Positions 16,992-25,833 of a DNA stretch of 64,000 nucleotides are shown piece after piece (position 1 is the stretch's first letter; each line of letters starts with the position of its first letter). Source of the stretch: Leptospira limi. Its GTDB lineage: Bacteria; Spirochaetota; Leptospiria; Leptospirales; Leptospiraceae. The notes beneath the pieces are model-generated. The model was given only the letters and a program-made list of their open reading frames with translations, did no database searches and was not told where the DNA came from. The DNA is taken from NCBI RefSeq assembly GCF_026151395.1, contig NZ_JAMQPV010000001.1, forward strand, positions 1,986,501 through 2,050,500, in the 5' to 3' direction. The position numbers and the translations under genes are program-made.

Positions 16992-19240
16992 AATCAGTTG
17001 AAGGAAAAACAATCCTCATCATTGGAGGAGGGTTGTTACAGGTTCCCATCATCCAAACTGCAAAAACCATGCGTTTGCATACAGTTGTTGCTGATATGAA
17101 TCCCACTTCGATTGGATTCCAAATTGCTGATGAAACCATCCTCATGTCTACAAAGGATGTGGAAGGTATGGTACGTGAGGCAAAGAAGTTTTCACAAAAA
17201 ACGACAATCCATGGTGTGATCACAGCAGGAACAGATGCAAGTATGACAGTGGCCGCTGTTGCCTCTGCTTTACAACTTCCTGGCATTCGATTTGTTGATG
17301 CAGAAGCTGCATCCAATAAAGTGAAGATGCGTAAACGCCTAAAAGAATTTGGGCTTCCCATTCCTCGTTTTGCACCTGTGTGGTCGATGCAGGACGCAAA
17401 AGATGCGTTAGATGAATTAACCTTTCCTCTTGTGATGAAACCAGCTGATAATATGGGAGCTCGTGGTGTGATTAAGGTCACAAACCGTGACGACTTACAA
17501 GTTGCCTTCCGTCATGCAAAACGGTTTTGCCCCACAGGTGAATTGATTTTAGAAGAATACATGGAAGGACCTGAACTCTCCGTTGATGCCCTAGCTTTCC
17601 AAGGCCAAATCCATATGACAGGGATTGCCGATCGTATCATCGAAAGAGATCCATATTTTATCGAAGTAGGGCATAACATGCCTTCGGCGATGCCAAAAGA
17701 TGTATTGGATGAAGTGGAACGCGTGATGGCAGGCGGAATGAGAGCACTTGGAATCCACTTGGGCGCTGGGAAAGGTGATATCAAAGTCACAAAACAAGGT
17801 GTAAAAATTGGAGAGATTGCCGCTAGGCTTTCCGGTGGTTTTATGTCAGCATTCACCTATCCTTTATCAACAGGAGTGAATCTAAATCGGGCCGCACTTC
17901 TCATCTCACTTGGTGAAACACCAGACAATTTAGAACCAGTTGTCAATCGAGTGTCAATTGAAAGATCCTTACTTTCCAAACCAGGAAAACTGATTTCCAT
18001 ACGTGGTGTTGAAGAAATCAAAAAAATCGAAGGTGTATCGGAAGTATTTTTGCAATCCAAACCTGGAGATATTATTAAAGAACCGACAAATAACATTGAT
18101 AAGTCGGGTCATGTGATCATCGTTTCTGATAGTTTAAAAGAAGCAGAACTCGTTTTTGAAAAAGTAAAACAAACAATTGTTTTTGAGGTAGATGAACAAT
18201 TTTCGATTACAGAAAAAGAAATTGGAGACCAAGCGCGGATTCGATTTGGAAAGGATATTTGTTGGGTCTGTAAGGTTTGTGATGGGAAAAATTGTGCATC
18301 GGGTATCCCTGGAATGGGTGGTGTTGGCCTGATGGAAACATTTCAGGACAATCATGAAGCTCTTTCTGAATTTAAAATCCTACCTGGTTACATTCGAGAA
18401 CATGTAAGTCCAGACATTCATTCCAAATTTTTGGGTTATGATTTAAAAACTCCAATAATGGCAGCACCAATGACTGGTGTGGGTACCAATATGAATTTTG
18501 TTATGACCGATGCAGATTATGCCTTAACTGTTGTTCGGTCCTTTGCTCAAAATGGAAGCCTCGCTTGGTTAGGTGATGGTGCTTCTCCAGAAAAATACAA
18601 AATTATGTTAGAAGCACTTAAAAAAGTTTCTGGAAAAGGAATTCTCATTTGTAAACCAAGGGAAGATGAATCCTTACTCCTTGAACGATTTTTACAAGCG
18701 GAAGCGGACGGAGTGTTCGCCATCGGTATGGACATCGATGCTGTGAATTTTAAAACCATGGTACAGAAAAATTTATCGAGTGTCACAAGACCTCTCGAGA
18801 AACTCATGAAACTCCGAGAAAAAACAAAACTTCCTTTTATCTTAAAAGGAATCATGAATGCGGAAGATGCTAAATTAGCAGTGGAAGGTGGATTTTCTGC
18901 TATTGTTGTATCGAACCATGGTGGTCGAGTTTTGGATGGAATGCCTGGAACTGCCAGGGTGTTACCTAAAATTGCCGAAGTGGTCAATGGAAAAATCCCT
19001 GTCCTTGTAGATGGCGGAATTCGTTCTGGTATGGATGTGTTCAAAATGTTAGCTCTTGGGGCATCCTCTGTCCTCGTAGGAAGGCCAGTTGCCATTTCCC
19101 TCGTTGGTGGGGAAGATGCTGGGATACGATTTCTTTTACAAAAATATTCGGAAGAACTAAAACAGTCAATGAGTGTGACTGGCGCAAAAACTTTAGTGGA
19201 CATTCAGCGCTCAATGTTGCTTCATAAACTACACGGTTGA
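16988..19240 (+). CDS. Fusion of ATP-grasp ligase and FMN-dependent alpha-hydroxy-acid oxidase-like domains
   Basis: A 750-residue two-domain protein. Residues 1-395 form an ATP-grasp enzyme of the carbamoyl-phosphate-synthase/PurK type: a Rossmann-like start TILIIGGGLLQVPIIQTAK, then FPLVMKPADNMGARGV, LILEEYMEGPELSVD and GEIAARLSGG. After a linker with four cysteines (CWVCKVCDGKNC, Cys425/428/431/436) followed by IPGMGGVGLM, residues ~455-750 form a (beta/alpha)8 FMN oxidoreductase: PIMAAPMTGVG, the catalytic-His VVSNHGGRVLDG (His644) and LVDGGIRSGMDVFKMLALG with VLVGRPVA. The Cys motif could hold an Fe-S or zinc site. Start ATG or TTG lies within the mnmA end (4 bp overlap). The substrate is unknown; oxidation linked to an ATP-driven ligation is plausible. 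Confidence 0.88.
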   Translation: MKSVEGKTILIIGGGLLQVPIIQTAKTMRLHTVVADMNPTSIGFQIADETILMSTKDVEGMVREAKKFSQKTTIHGVITAGTDASMTVAAVASALQLPGIRFVDAEAASNKVKMRKRLKEFGLPIPRFAPVWSMQDAKDALDELTFPLVMKPADNMGARGVIKVTNRDDLQVAFRHAKRFCPTGELILEEYMEGPELSVDALAFQGQIHMTGIADRIIERDPYFIEVGHNMPSAMPKDVLDEVERVMAGGMRALGIHLGAGKGDIKVTKQGVKIGEIAARLSGGFMSAFTYPLSTGVNLNRAALLISLGETPDNLEPVVNRVSIERSLLSKPGKLISIRGVEEIKKIEGVSEVFLQSKPGDIIKEPTNNIDKSGHVIIVSDSLKEAELVFEKVKQTIVFEVDEQFSITEKEIGDQARIRFGKDICWVCKVCDGKNCASGIPGMGGVGLMETFQDNHEALSEFKILPGYIREHVSPDIHSKFLGYDLKTPIMAAPMTGVGTNMNFVMTDADYALTVVRSFAQNGSLAWLGDGASPEKYKIMLEALKKVSGKGILICKPREDESLLLERFLQAEADGVFAIGMDIDAVNFKTMVQKNLSSVTRPLEKLMKLREKTKLPFILKGIMNAEDAKLAVEGGFSAIVVSNHGGRVLDGMPGTARVLPKIAEVVNGKIPVLVDGGIRSGMDVFKMLALGASSVLVGRPVAISLVGGEDAGIRFLLQKYSEELKQSMSVTGAKTLVDIQRSMLLHKLHG

Positions 19241-19242
19241 GT

Positions 19243-20505
19243 ATGGATAAAGAAATCAAAGACCCTGAAGGTATTTTGAAGGTAATTACTGCTTTATTTG
19301 GAAAGTTACCAGCTTATATCGTAAACGCAGAAAAAGAATTTCCAGTCAAAATCATTGCACTCAAAAACAAAGCACTCATCATCAATACCAATCTAAAGTT
19401 TCCAACGCGGGAACGTGTACTAACAGTTGTACATAATGGAAGCAAATTTTTAGCACATTTTAATCTGGCAGGAGGTGATGGGAATGGAATCGAAATTCTA
19501 ACACCTGTTAAAATTCAAATTTCTGCTGCATCTAGACAGGGAACAAGGGTTGAGATAAGCCAAATCCAAACTGGGATGGTTGTTACCAACATAATCAATG
19601 TTAACGATGTATCCAAAGCCATTGGTTTTGATGATAAAAAAGTGGATGCCATTTTACTTGCTTACCGAACAAAACTTACAAAAGCTTTCCCACTTTCGTC
19701 CATTTTTTTTGCAGGAAGGATGGATAACCGTCTTCGTTTGATGCACCATTATGACAAAGATATCTTCATTGTAGACCGAAAAGAAAAATCGACAGCCTCA
19801 CCCGCTTTTTTCCCTTTTGATGAATACCTACGGATCTTTGAAAATTCCAAAATCCCTGATAATTATACTTCAGAGATTTGTGTTCCCATCAAATACAAGG
19901 GGTATGTTCACTTAGGTTATGTTCAGGTGTTATCAGAAAAACAACTTGATATTGAAGTGTACAAACAAATCCAAACATTTGCAAATGCAGTGAGTCGAGA
20001 TATCATTAACACCGGCGTATTCCAAGAATCGAGAGATGTTTGCCAAGTGATGGACTTAAGTATGGGAGGGATAAGTTTTATCCACGCTCCTTCCCGTTCC
20101 TTTTCCAGGTCTGTTACTTTAAACGGTACCATCCTTTTTGATTTGAACTTGGAAGCTGGTAAAAAAGTAACCATTCGCGGTATCATTAAAAACATCAGAA
20201 ACCAGGAAACAAACTTTCGGGTAGGATGCCAGTTCTACAACCTAACAGAAAAAGATACAGAAATTCTCGAAGATTTTTTGAATGTTGGAAAAGAAGAAGT
20301 TCCGAACCCTGAAGAGTCAGGAACGCAAGAAAATCCAAGTTCTGATGGAAGCGAAGGGGAACCAAACGAAGAGAAATTTGATTCCTCATCAAACACGATA
20401 GAAAGTCCAAATTCGGAAACGGTTATGGAAGAAGGTTCAGAAGGGGATCCTTTTGCCAACCATATGGATGACAACTTCGCAGAGAATCTAGAAGATCCTA
20501 AGTAA
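19243..20505 (+). CDS. PilZ-domain c-di-GMP receptor-like protein
   Basis: About 420 residues. A large N-terminal region (1-270) of unknown fold precedes a PilZ-like domain (about 265-345), recognisable by DLSMGGISF and NFRVGCQFYNL, the two half-motifs of the family (usually preceded by RxxxR). The RxxxR is only weakly seen as SRDIINTGVFQESR, so c-di-GMP binding is not certain. The C-terminal ~80 residues are Ser/Glu/Asn-rich and disordered. The start is the ATG at 19243, three bases after the fusion gene's TGA. A GGDEF protein at 13.7 kb could supply the signal. Confidence 0.82.
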   Translation: MDKEIKDPEGILKVITALFGKLPAYIVNAEKEFPVKIIALKNKALIINTNLKFPTRERVLTVVHNGSKFLAHFNLAGGDGNGIEILTPVKIQISAASRQGTRVEISQIQTGMVVTNIINVNDVSKAIGFDDKKVDAILLAYRTKLTKAFPLSSIFFAGRMDNRLRLMHHYDKDIFIVDRKEKSTASPAFFPFDEYLRIFENSKIPDNYTSEICVPIKYKGYVHLGYVQVLSEKQLDIEVYKQIQTFANAVSRDIINTGVFQESRDVCQVMDLSMGGISFIHAPSRSFSRSVTLNGTILFDLNLEAGKKVTIRGIIKNIRNQETNFRVGCQFYNLTEKDTEILEDFLNVGKEEVPNPEESGTQENPSSDGSEGEPNEEKFDSSSNTIESPNSETVMEEGSEGDPFANHMDDNFAENLEDPK

Positions 20506-21462
20506 ATGACTTCTTATCAGTCTGTCATTCGTCCTCCCTATGCCGGGAAAACGGTGATATCCTATCTCACACAAAAATTCCCTTACCATAGTTTAGAAGA
20601 ATGGGAATTTTTAATCTCAGAAAATCGAATTAAAGTGCAAGGTGAGTTTGTTAAAAGAGACAAGCAATTGTTAGATGGCGATCTCTTGGAATACGAACCA
20701 ATTCCAGGAAGGATTCTTGAACCGGAAGTCGATGAAAATTATTCCATTTTGAAAGAAACAGATGAGTTTCTCTTTGTGGAAAAACCAGGCAATCTTCCCA
20801 TGCACCCAGCAGGTCGTTATCGGACCAAAACTTTACTTAGTTTTTTAGAAACCAAATACCCAAAAATCATTCCTGTCCATCGTTTAGACCGCGAGACATC
20901 GGGGATCGTGATTTTTGCAAAGTCAGAAGAGAGTAGGATGTGGCTTCAGAAAAAATTTGAAAACCGAGAAGTGTATAAAGAATACTTTGCAATTGTTTCT
21001 GGACACTTCACAACTGAACAAAAATTAGATGGCTATATTGGAAAAGACATTCATTCTGCTATTCGGAAAAAAATGATATATTCGCCAGATGAATTTTCAG
21101 GATCAAAAACTTGCCAAACCGATTTTTTTCCCATTTTATATAACAAAGATAAGGAAATGAGTTTGGTCCTTGTGAGACCCATTACTGGAAGGATCCACCA
21201 AATTCGTGCCAGTTTATTGTATTTGGGGTATCCAATTTTGGGTGATAAGATGTATGGAACAAGAGAAACTACCTTTTTGGATTTTGTTAATTTTGGTATG
21301 ACCGAAGCCTTAAAAGAAGAGTTGGTATTTGAAAGGCAAATGTTACATGCATATAGCATTCGTTTTGCGGATGAGAGAACTAATCAAGTTGTTCATATTC
21401 ATTCGAATCCAATAGTAGAAATGGATATTTACTTCCCAGATTGGAAAAACTATGTCCCATAG
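20506..21462 (+). CDS. RluA-family pseudouridine synthase
   Basis: A 318-residue enzyme that isomerises uridine in rRNA or tRNA. Residues ~27-68 resemble an S4 RNA-binding domain (LEEWEFLISENRIKVQGEFV), and the catalytic motif HRLDRETSGIVIFAKS places the active Asp at 128. FVEKPGNLPMHPAGRY, LVRPITGRIHQIRASLLYLGYPILGDKMYG complete the family set. The ATG follows directly after the PilZ stop (TAAATG). Target base not predictable from sequence alone. Confidence 0.93.
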   Translation: MTSYQSVIRPPYAGKTVISYLTQKFPYHSLEEWEFLISENRIKVQGEFVKRDKQLLDGDLLEYEPIPGRILEPEVDENYSILKETDEFLFVEKPGNLPMHPAGRYRTKTLLSFLETKYPKIIPVHRLDRETSGIVIFAKSEESRMWLQKKFENREVYKEYFAIVSGHFTTEQKLDGYIGKDIHSAIRKKMIYSPDEFSGSKTCQTDFFPILYNKDKEMSLVLVRPITGRIHQIRASLLYLGYPILGDKMYGTRETTFLDFVNFGMTEALKEELVFERQMLHAYSIRFADERTNQVVHIHSNPIVEMDIYFPDWKNYVP

Positions 21463-21538
21463 ATTTTAATAAAAATCCAACTCAAGATTTACCTTTCCTC
21501 CGATCTTTTAAGAAAGAAAGAGGAGGCTTTTGCAAAGG

Positions 21539-22696
21539 ATGGCAGGAGCAGGCAGATTACTTAAAGATTCGGATAAGTTTATTTTTGGTGAGTTTTGGAC
21601 AGCAAAACAAAGACAAGGACATCCAATCCATCATACCGTTAGTTATAGAGCATCTTTTAAACCAGAGCTTCCTTCTTTTTTTATGAAGGAATTTCTAAAA
21701 AAGAAAAATAGAGTCGTATATGATCCATTTGGTGGACGTGGGACAACAGCGATCCAAGCGAATATCGAAGGTCATGCAGCGATTCACAATGACATCCATC
21801 CACTTTCTATCTTTTTAGCCAGTGCGAGACAGTATGTTCCCAAACTAGTTGATTTGGAAAAAAAATTAAACTCGTTAGATTTGGACAAAGAAGTGGACGA
21901 AGATCCTTTTGATGTCAACTTGTTGCCCTTTTTCCATCCTAAAACTTTGAGAGAGATTAAAAATCTTAAAAAATACATGGCTATCGATGATTCGGTTGAA
22001 ATGAAGTTTATTTCCCTCATCGCATTGTCTAGGTTACATGGTCATAGTACTGGATTTTTTTCAGTCTATACTTTCCCACAAGTATCAATCCCGCCAGAAG
22101 CTCAGGCTAAAAACAATGCCAAAAAAGGGATTTGCCCGGAATACAGGCCCATTAAACCAAGAATTTACCAAAAGATGAAACGTGATTTGGCTTTGCCTAT
22201 TCCACCTTTTTATCATGAATTTTCTAAGAACAATTTGTACTCTTTGAATTCGGCAAATTCTGTTCCCAATGTTGGATCAGAATCTGTAGATTTGATTGTT
22301 ACCTCTCCACCATTTTTAGATAAAGTTGACTATGAAGGGGATAATTGGTTACGCCACTGGTTTTTAGACATAGAAAAATCAAAAGACCGTAAACTCAGTA
22401 TTTTCAGTAATATCAATGATTGGAATGAATTTATACGTTCTACACTGAAAGAATCAGCACGTGTACTGAAAAAAGGTGCTTATATGGTGATGGAAGTAGG
22501 AGAAGTAAAAAAAGGGAGTTCGATACTGTACCTAGATGAAGATGTGGTGCGTATGGCAGAAGGAACGGGTCTTGTTTGGAACAAAACCTATGTCCATACC
22601 CAAAGTTTTACAAAACTATCCAATTGTTGGCAAGTTTCCAATAATGAAAAGGGAACAAATTCGAACCGTTGTGTAGTCCTACGGAAAGTATTATAA
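21539..22696 (+). CDS. Site-specific DNA methyltransferase (solitary)
   Basis: About 385 residues. An SAM-binding motif [18 protein letters not shown] (near residues 62-79) is followed by [24 protein letters not shown], where SPPF is the catalytic motif IV of amino-methyltransferases acting on adenine-N6 or cytosine-N4. Motif order is I then [15 protein letters not shown] supplies the next strand. No restriction enzyme or specificity subunit is next to it, so it looks like an orphan methylase. ATG 21539 is 12 bp past AGGAGG and a TTG at 21530 is 3 bp past it, so the exact start is uncertain. The intergenic gap after the RluA gene is 76 bp. Confidence 0.83.
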   Translation: MAGAGRLLKDSDKFIFGEFWTAKQRQGHPIHHTVSYRASFKPELPSFFMKEFLKKKNRVVYDPFGGRGTTAIQANIEGHAAIHNDIHPLSIFLASARQYVPKLVDLEKKLNSLDLDKEVDEDPFDVNLLPFFHPKTLREIKNLKKYMAIDDSVEMKFISLIALSRLHGHSTGFFSVYTFPQVSIPPEAQAKNNAKKGICPEYRPIKPRIYQKMKRDLALPIPPFYHEFSKNNLYSLNSANSVPNVGSESVDLIVTSPPFLDKVDYEGDNWLRHWFLDIEKSKDRKLSIFSNINDWNEFIRSTLKESARVLKKGAYMVMEVGEVKKGSSILYLDEDVVRMAEGTGLVWNKTYVHTQSFTKLSNCWQVSNNEKGTNSNRCVVLRKVL

Positions 22697-22701
22697 GTCT
22701 A

Positions 22702-23136
22702 ATGGATATGAACTGGAAATTTGTATTGTCCTTGTTGGTTTCGATTTTTCTCTTGGGTTTTGTTGGTTGTAATGAGTCAAAGGAAGTCCAGGCTGGAGAA
22801 CCAATGGAATCTCACCCCATTGAAGTCTCCATTAAAGAAAAATCAGCAGGCAAGTATGAGTTAGAATTGTATTTACCTAAAGATTTTGGATTTCAAATGG
22901 AAGCCCCTCATCGAATTTTTTTATCAGGTTCGGAAGGACTTAAAGTAATTTCCGCAGAATTAAAACTCACTGGACCAACACACCCAAAAAAACCAGAATA
23001 CTTTGAATATGTAAAACCCTTAACCTTCCAAGTGGAAGGAAAAGGGAAATTGTTAATGGAAGGAAAACTATTTTATTGTAATTTTCTTAAGAATATTTGT
23101 ATTCCGGCAAAAGTTACAAAAACATTTTCCATCTAA
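22702..23136 (+). CDS. Putative lipoprotein with a DsbD-N-like terminal motif
   Basis: About 144 residues. A signal peptide (MDMNWKFVLSLLVSIFLLGFVGCNE) ends in a lipobox LGFVGC. The body is beta-rich (YELELYLPKDFGFQMEAPHR, then KVISAELKLTGPTHPKK). The end, KLFYCNFLKNICIPAKVTKTF, has a C-x(7)-C pair in a 'G-x-x-x-Y-C...C-x-P' setting resembling the N-terminal periplasmic domain of DsbD, which passes electrons through a disulfide. The ATG at 22702 is used; the upstream frame has no conserved content. A convergent lipoprotein gene ends 6 bp away. Function is unknown. Confidence 0.7.
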   Translation: MDMNWKFVLSLLVSIFLLGFVGCNESKEVQAGEPMESHPIEVSIKEKSAGKYELELYLPKDFGFQMEAPHRIFLSGSEGLKVISAELKLTGPTHPKKPEYFEYVKPLTFQVEGKGKLLMEGKLFYCNFLKNICIPAKVTKTFSI

Positions 23137-23142
23137 TCACAG

Positions 23143-23589
23143 TTATTCTAAATCTTTAGTCACAAGACGTTTTAAGTTTGGTTTTTGGATTTGGTAAAGA
23201 AAAAAGTACCTGCCACCAACTGAAACGTTTTTGTTGACGATTTTTCCTTCTTTCGAGATTTCTCTCAGTTCCTTTTTCCCTTTGTCCGTTAAGTTTGGAA
23301 TGGTATATGTTTTGAGTAGGTTGAGTGATTTTTGTTCTGCAATTGACTTAGCTTCTTCTTCTCTTTCTTTTTCTGTTGGGAGAACACTCGAAACAGCTAC
23401 CTGGAATAAACTATCTGTTATAAATCCTTCTTTTGCTTTTGTAAATTCAATGACAAGTGGTGACTCTTCTGGTTTGGTTTCTATCGTTTCTTTGGGTTCA
23501 TTTGTTTCTTTTACTTCTTTGGATTTACATTGAAAAAAAAGAAAAGAAATCGAAATTGATAGCAATGCAATTGTTAGGTGTTTGTTCAT
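23143..23589 (-). CDS. Putative lipoprotein (148 aa)
   Basis: A short signal peptide (MNKHLTIALLSISISFLFFQCKSK) ends in LFFQC, a spirochete lipobox. A Lys/Glu/Thr-rich linker follows, then a compact domain (about 48-148: IEFTKAKEGFITDSLFQVAV, IAEQKSLNLLKTYTI, GKIVNKNVSVGGRYFFLYQI). It follows its upstream neighbour directly (its ATG at 23589, the neighbour's stop at 23590), so the two lipoproteins are co-expressed. Both share the phrase FISxxxFQ/FITDSLFQV-like and EEAKSIAEQKSL/RAFVERETLSL-like segments, hinting at related folds. Function unknown. Confidence 0.72.
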   Translation of the reverse strand: MNKHLTIALLSISISFLFFQCKSKEVKETNEPKETIETKPEESPLVIEFTKAKEGFITDSLFQVAVSSVLPTEKEREEEAKSIAEQKSLNLLKTYTIPNLTDKGKKELREISKEGKIVNKNVSVGGRYFFLYQIQKPNLKRLVTKDLE

Positions 23590-24267
23590 CTATTGTTTCC
23601 TGAAATCAGAGATCGGTGTTTTTTCCACACGTTCCATTAATTTAGGTTGGATATTTCGGAATAGGAAAGCACATTTTGTTGGGTCAGAGTAATCTTCTTT
23701 GTATAAGTGTAAACTGTCGAAAAACCAGGCAAAGTTGTGAAGGTTTTCTCTGTCGTTCTGTTTTTGATTTTGGGGAATCCCCCTAACTCCGTCTAGGTTC
23801 TGGTTAGGATTACTGGAAGTATTTGTGTTACTCGTTGTATTTGGATTTTGTGTGCTTTGCGGAATAACAGATTGTGTTGTAGAGGTGGTTGCTGCAGTCC
23901 CTGTCGCAGTTGTTATCTGAGGTGCGTTTGCAATGAGCCTTGTTTGCCGATCTTTACCTTCCAAAGACTTCGAGTAAGAATCAAAACCTTCACCAAATTT
24001 ATGCTGTTGTCTTTGGATTTTGAGAAGGTATGGCAAACTAAGGGTTTCTCTTTCTACGAATGCTCGTTTTTTACAATCCTCTCTTCTCTCTTTTCCTGCG
24101 ATCTCACGATAGGTAACAGGAATCTCAACTTTGATTTGGAAAAATTCCCTTGAGATAAAACCTTCATCCGATTCGTTTTGTAAGGCACGTTCCACATAAT
24201 TGGGATCGGCTATGGTAAAGAGGCGGCAGGAACAAAAGAGACTTAAAATTAGAAGTTTACGAACCAT
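23590..24267 (-). CDS. Putative lipoprotein with Thr/Asn/Gln-rich insert (225 aa)
   Basis: Signal peptide MVRKLLILSLFCSCRLF with a lipobox-like LFCSC, about 225 residues in all. The first part (GFISREFFQIKVEIPVTYRE, ERREDCKKRAFVERETLSLP) resembles the partner lipoprotein just downstream. The centre (about 110-165) is Thr/Asn/Gln-rich and low-complexity, likely a disordered insert, and the end (FAWFFDSLHLYKED, CAFLFRNIQPKLMERV) is again ordered. ATG 24267 is preferred over a TTG at 24279. Its start is only ~21 bp from the start of the divergent M16 peptidase gene, so promoters must overlap neighbouring coding sequence. Confidence 0.7.
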   Translation of the reverse strand: MVRKLLILSLFCSCRLFTIADPNYVERALQNESDEGFISREFFQIKVEIPVTYREIAGKERREDCKKRAFVERETLSLPYLLKIQRQQHKFGEGFDSYSKSLEGKDRQTRLIANAPQITTATGTAATTSTTQSVIPQSTQNPNTTSNTNTSSNPNQNLDGVRGIPQNQKQNDRENLHNFAWFFDSLHLYKEDYSDPTKCAFLFRNIQPKLMERVEKTPISDFRKQ

Positions 24268-24288
24268 TTCCAACTTCAAGACTAGTAG

Positions 24289-25833
24289 ATGATGTCGAAA
24301 TTACGAATCTTTTTCCTTTGTTTCCTTCTACAATTTTTACCTCTTTTTTCAGAGGATTCTTTTTTTGGAACTTCTGAGTCCCAATTCCGCGAAAAAATCA
24401 AAACCATCCAATTAGAAAATGGACTGACGGTAGTGATGATGAAACGTGGAACCTCCCCGACAGTTGCACTATATATCAAATTTTTGGTGGGTGCAGTGGA
24501 CGAAACACCAGAAGAAGCAGGGACCGCGCACTTATTGGAACATATGCTTTTCAAAGGAACAAAGTCAGTTGGCACAACGGATTTTGAAAAGGAAGAAAAA
24601 TACCAAAAACAAATCGAAGTTTGGGGAACGGAACTCGACAATTTAAAATTACAAAGAAGGGATTTGTTAACAAGAGGGGAGATGGTTCCCACTTCTTTGG
24701 AATCTGAAATCGAAACATTAAATCGAAGGTTAAAAAATCTCATCCAATTACAAGATGAGTTCATCGTCAAAAATGAAGATTCTTATATTTATGAACAAAA
24801 TGGAGAAGTAGGATTTAATGCTTACACCTCACAAGATGTAACCAATTACCAAATCCAATTGCCAAACAATAGAATTGAAATATGGGCAAAAATTGAATCC
24901 GATCGATTAAAAGATCCCATTTTGCGTGAATATTATACAGAACGTGATGTTGTCATCGAAGAAAGAAGGATGAGAACTGATGATAGTGGAGCAGGTGTTT
25001 TGCGAGAAAAGTTTTTTTCTTTAGCATTTGAAAGCCATCCTTACCGAAAACCCGTCATTGGTTATTCTACTGGACTTCCTTTTCTCAAAATTGATGAAAC
25101 TAAGGAATTTTTCAAAAAACATTATACTCCTGATAGAATGGTGATTTCCATTGTGGGCCAATTTGATATGGAAGAAACGGAATCAATCATCCGTAAATAT
25201 TTTTCCGATCTAAAACCTGGTAAACCAAGACCCAATTACAAAGTAGAGGAAAAATCATTTCCTGGAGAAAAACGGTTTAAGGTGTACCATCCTTCTGGTA
25301 GTCAAATGATGATGGGTTGGTTAAAACCTCCTTATCCTCACAAAGATAATTCCAGTTTTGATGTTCTCTCTACAATCTTAACTTCTGGAACTGGATCACG
25401 ACTTTATAAACGTTTGGTTTTGGAAGAAAAATTAGTACTTAGCATTGGTGCTGCTAATGGTTACCCAGGTGAACGGTACCAAAATTATTTTGTATTTTTC
25501 ATTAAACCAAATGAAGGGGCAAACATTGAAAAAATTGAGTCCATCATTTGGGAAGAAATGAACCGTATTAAAGAAAAAGGAATTCCAAAAGAGGAATTAG
25601 ATAAGGTCAAAAACCAAATGGTATCGGATTTTATCAAAACTTTGGATGAAAATGGAACCATAGCGGATTTATTGAGCTATTATCAGTTGTTATATGGAGA
25701 TTGGTCAGGTTTGTTCAAACAATACCAAACCATTATGAATGCATCAAGTAGTGAAATCCAAGCATTGATTCCCAAATACCTCACGAAAGAAAATGTTGTC
25801 ATCGGTGTATTAGAGGATGTAAGGAAAAAATAA
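24289..25833 (+). CDS. M16 family zinc metallopeptidase, catalytic subunit
   Basis: A 514-residue exported protein (signal peptide MMSKLRIFFLCFLLQFLPLFSE). Zinc ligands are in AGTAHLLEHMLFKGTKSVG, the HxxEH motif of pitrilysin/M16 enzymes, with the third ligand Glu in a downstream helix (about ERDVVIEERRMRTDD). There is an unusual charged coiled insert of ~60 residues between HLLEH and NAYTSQDVTNY. The second lobe contains MMMGWLKPPYPHKDNSSFDVLSTILTSG and SRLYKRLVLEEKLVLS. It overlaps the next M16 gene by 1 bp, so both are made together, probably as a heterodimer that cleaves peptides in the periplasm. Confidence 0.92.
   Translation: MMSKLRIFFLCFLLQFLPLFSEDSFFGTSESQFREKIKTIQLENGLTVVMMKRGTSPTVALYIKFLVGAVDETPEEAGTAHLLEHMLFKGTKSVGTTDFEKEEKYQKQIEVWGTELDNLKLQRRDLLTRGEMVPTSLESEIETLNRRLKNLIQLQDEFIVKNEDSYIYEQNGEVGFNAYTSQDVTNYQIQLPNNRIEIWAKIESDRLKDPILREYYTERDVVIEERRMRTDDSGAGVLREKFFSLAFESHPYRKPVIGYSTGLPFLKIDETKEFFKKHYTPDRMVISIVGQFDMEETESIIRKYFSDLKPGKPRPNYKVEEKSFPGEKRFKVYHPSGSQMMMGWLKPPYPHKDNSSFDVLSTILTSGTGSRLYKRLVLEEKLVLSIGAANGYPGERYQNYFVFFIKPNEGANIEKIESIIWEEMNRIKEKGIPKEELDKVKNQMVSDFIKTLDENGTIADLLSYYQLLYGDWSGLFKQYQTIMNASSSEIQALIPKYLTKENVVIGVLEDVRKK

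Noticed and set aside
16969..17481. 170-codon minus-strand frame opposite the ATP-grasp domain
   Set aside because: It is a shadow of the ATP-grasp coding frame; no SD and no homology visible.
18547..19203. 218-codon minus-strand frame opposite the FMN domain
   Set aside because: It is the antisense of a conserved enzyme domain, with no start signal or recognisable motif.
21441..21686. 81-codon plus-strand frame crossing the RluA end and methyltransferase start
   Set aside because: It has no RBS and lies mostly inside the better-supported frames; I considered a frameshift in the methyltransferase but its motifs lie in one continuous frame.
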